In this document: positions 5,390 to 6,149 of the stretch, piece after piece
Layout: the number at the start of each line of letters is the position of its first letter
How positions within the stretch are numbered: position 1 is the first letter of the stretch
Assembly (NCBI GenBank): GCA_030040115.1
Contig: JASHUH010000398.1
Location: forward strand, 1 to 6,149
DNA: 6,149 nucleotides
DNA from: Acidobacteriaceae bacterium
Lineage (GTDB): Bacteria > Acidobacteriota > Terriglobia > Terriglobales > Acidobacteriaceae
Reading direction: 5' to 3'
Position numbers and translations under genes: made by a program
Notes under the pieces: model-generated
Told to the model about the DNA's origin: nothing
The model's input: only the letters and a program-made list of their open reading frames with translations
Databases searched by the model: none

Positions 5390-5997
5390 TGCGTCCTGGT
5401 GAAACTGCGGGGCGCATTTTGCAATTCCAAGCGTTTGATGCGAATTACATCGAGAGCCTCTGTGCCGGAGATCTTCGCACGCAGGAGCACTTTGCCAGCT
5501 ACTTTACGGAGTTGCTGCATCTCAAGCTTCGCTCGCGACTCAAGTCTCCGCAAGCCATCGAGGACGTGCGTCAGGAGACCTTCGTGCGCGTCTTGGCGTC
5601 GCTGCGGAAAGAGGGGGCGATCCAACGGCCGGAGCGCCTGGGCGCATTCGTCAATGCGGTTTGCAACAACGTTCTGTTCGAGCATTATCGCGCGTCTTCG
5701 CGCAGCCAGTCACTGGACGACGAAGGCCAGCCGGAGTTGCCGGCGGCCGACGCGGATATTTTGGCCGCTCTGACCACCAGGCAATTGCAGAGCAAAATCC
5801 GGGAGACTCTGCTGAGCCTGCCCAGCCGGGACCGGGACCTGCTGCAAGCCGTGTTTCTGGATGAACGGGACCGGGACGAGGTTTGCCGCGAGTTTGGCGT
5901 CGATCGGGAATACCTGCGCGTCCTGCTGTTCCGGGCCAAACAGGAGTTCAAGAACGAATATCTGAAAAGGCTGGGCGCATATGCGGGAAGGAGTTGA
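5380..5997 (+). CDS. ECF-like sigma-70 family RNA polymerase sigma factor
   Basis: From the ATG at 5380 this is 205 residues, the normal size for an extracytoplasmic-function-type sigma factor. Region 2 spans about 36-104, with DVRQETFVRV (62-71) as the core-binding region 2.2 and AFVNAVCNNVLFEHYR (89-104) as the -10 recognition part. A variable acidic linker (about 112-130) follows. Region 4 is about 138-192: LLSLPSRDRDLLQAVFLDE, then a helix-turn-helix DEVCREFGVDREYLRVLLFR (166-185) that would read the -35. The start is uncertain. ATG 5380 lacks a Shine-Dalgarno and overlaps a candidate promoter; TTG 5419 would give 192 residues starting near QFQAFD. The frame is open upstream to 5215, overlapping the 73-residue gene, but that part is low-complexity and not family-like. 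A probable anti-sigma factor starts 58 bases after the stop, so the two are likely co-transcribed. Confidence 0.85.
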   Translation: MVYLRPGETAGRILQFQAFDANYIESLCAGDLRTQEHFASYFTELLHLKLRSRLKSPQAIEDVRQETFVRVLASLRKEGAIQRPERLGAFVNAVCNNVLFEHYRASSRSQSLDDEGQPELPAADADILAALTTRQLQSKIRETLLSLPSRDRDLLQAVFLDERDRDEVCREFGVDREYLRVLLFRAKQEFKNEYLKRLGAYAGRS

Positions 5998-6055
5998 AAC
6001 GCCTGGGCGAGCAAATTCACCATTTCAATGGGTGCGACCACCGGGGACAGAAGCC

Positions 6056-6149
6056 ATGAATCATAACGAAGCCAAAGAGCAAATGGCGGTGGAACGGTAC
6101 CTCTTGGACGAGCTCACGCCGGAACTCCGCGAAGCCTTTGAAGAACACT
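6056..6149 (+). CDS. Probable zinc-finger anti-sigma factor, N-terminal fragment
   Basis: Only the first 31 codons are in the window; the gene continues past the right edge. It begins MNHNEAKEQMAVERYLLDEL and continues TPELREAFEEH. An acidic helix with AVERYLLDELTPExREAFEEH, normally followed by a Cys-x2-Cys, is the typical start of putative zinc-finger (zf-HC2 type) anti-sigma factors. The His at residue 31 would be the first zinc ligand and the cysteines would lie just outside. Such proteins hold their cognate ECF sigma factor inactive at the membrane. The position directly after a sigma factor gene supports the call. GGGGA (6043-6047) lies 8 bases upstream of the ATG. Without the rest of the gene, the zinc site and any membrane segment cannot be checked. 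Confidence 0.75.
   Translation, partial: MNHNEAKEQMAVERYLLDELTPELREAFEEH

Overview
The window looks like chromosomal DNA from a GC-rich, Gram-negative-type bacterium, most likely an acidobacterium (Acidobacteriota). The taxonomic call is inference from gene style, made without any search. It rests on an exported FecR-like protein with a Gly/Trp/Tyr tail, the sequence style of the EngB GTPase, and an ECF-type sigma factor followed by a short protein starting like the zinc-finger anti-sigma factors common in that phylum. No mobile element, phage integrase, tRNA, rRNA or CRISPR array was seen.

Layout. Bases 1-243 (minus strand) hold the N-terminal part of a GatB/YqeY-domain protein that runs off the left edge. 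A 190-base divergent intergenic region separates it from a plus-strand exported FecR-domain-like protein (434-1243), which ends at a textbook intrinsic terminator (1315-1359). Next comes the ribosome-assembly GTPase engB (1508-2113), probably with its own promoter. A 252-base gap (2114-2365) holds no convincing gene.

The centre is an unusual module of three plus-strand genes. The first is a 744-residue protein of unknown function with a duplicated cysteine-containing domain, an Ala/Val/Ser/Thr linker made by three perfect 18-bp DNA repeats, and two further beta-rich C-terminal regions (2366-4600). The second is a small membrane protein of the DUF1360 type with a CxxC motif (4695-5093). The third is a 73-residue protein starting Met-Cys-Cys-Gly (5063-5284) that overlaps the second. 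A 49-base segment that can fold into one continuous 17-bp stem lies between the first and second genes.

The right end carries an ECF-like sigma factor (5380-5997, start uncertain) and the beginning of a probable anti-sigma factor (6056 to the edge).

The left half is ordinary housekeeping and envelope content. The 2366-5284 module is the part that could be an undescribed system: a large, cysteine-bearing, apparently unexported structural or adhesive-looking protein with two small cysteine-containing partners. The sigma/anti-sigma pair beside it could be its regulator or an unrelated neighbour; the sequence alone does not decide this.
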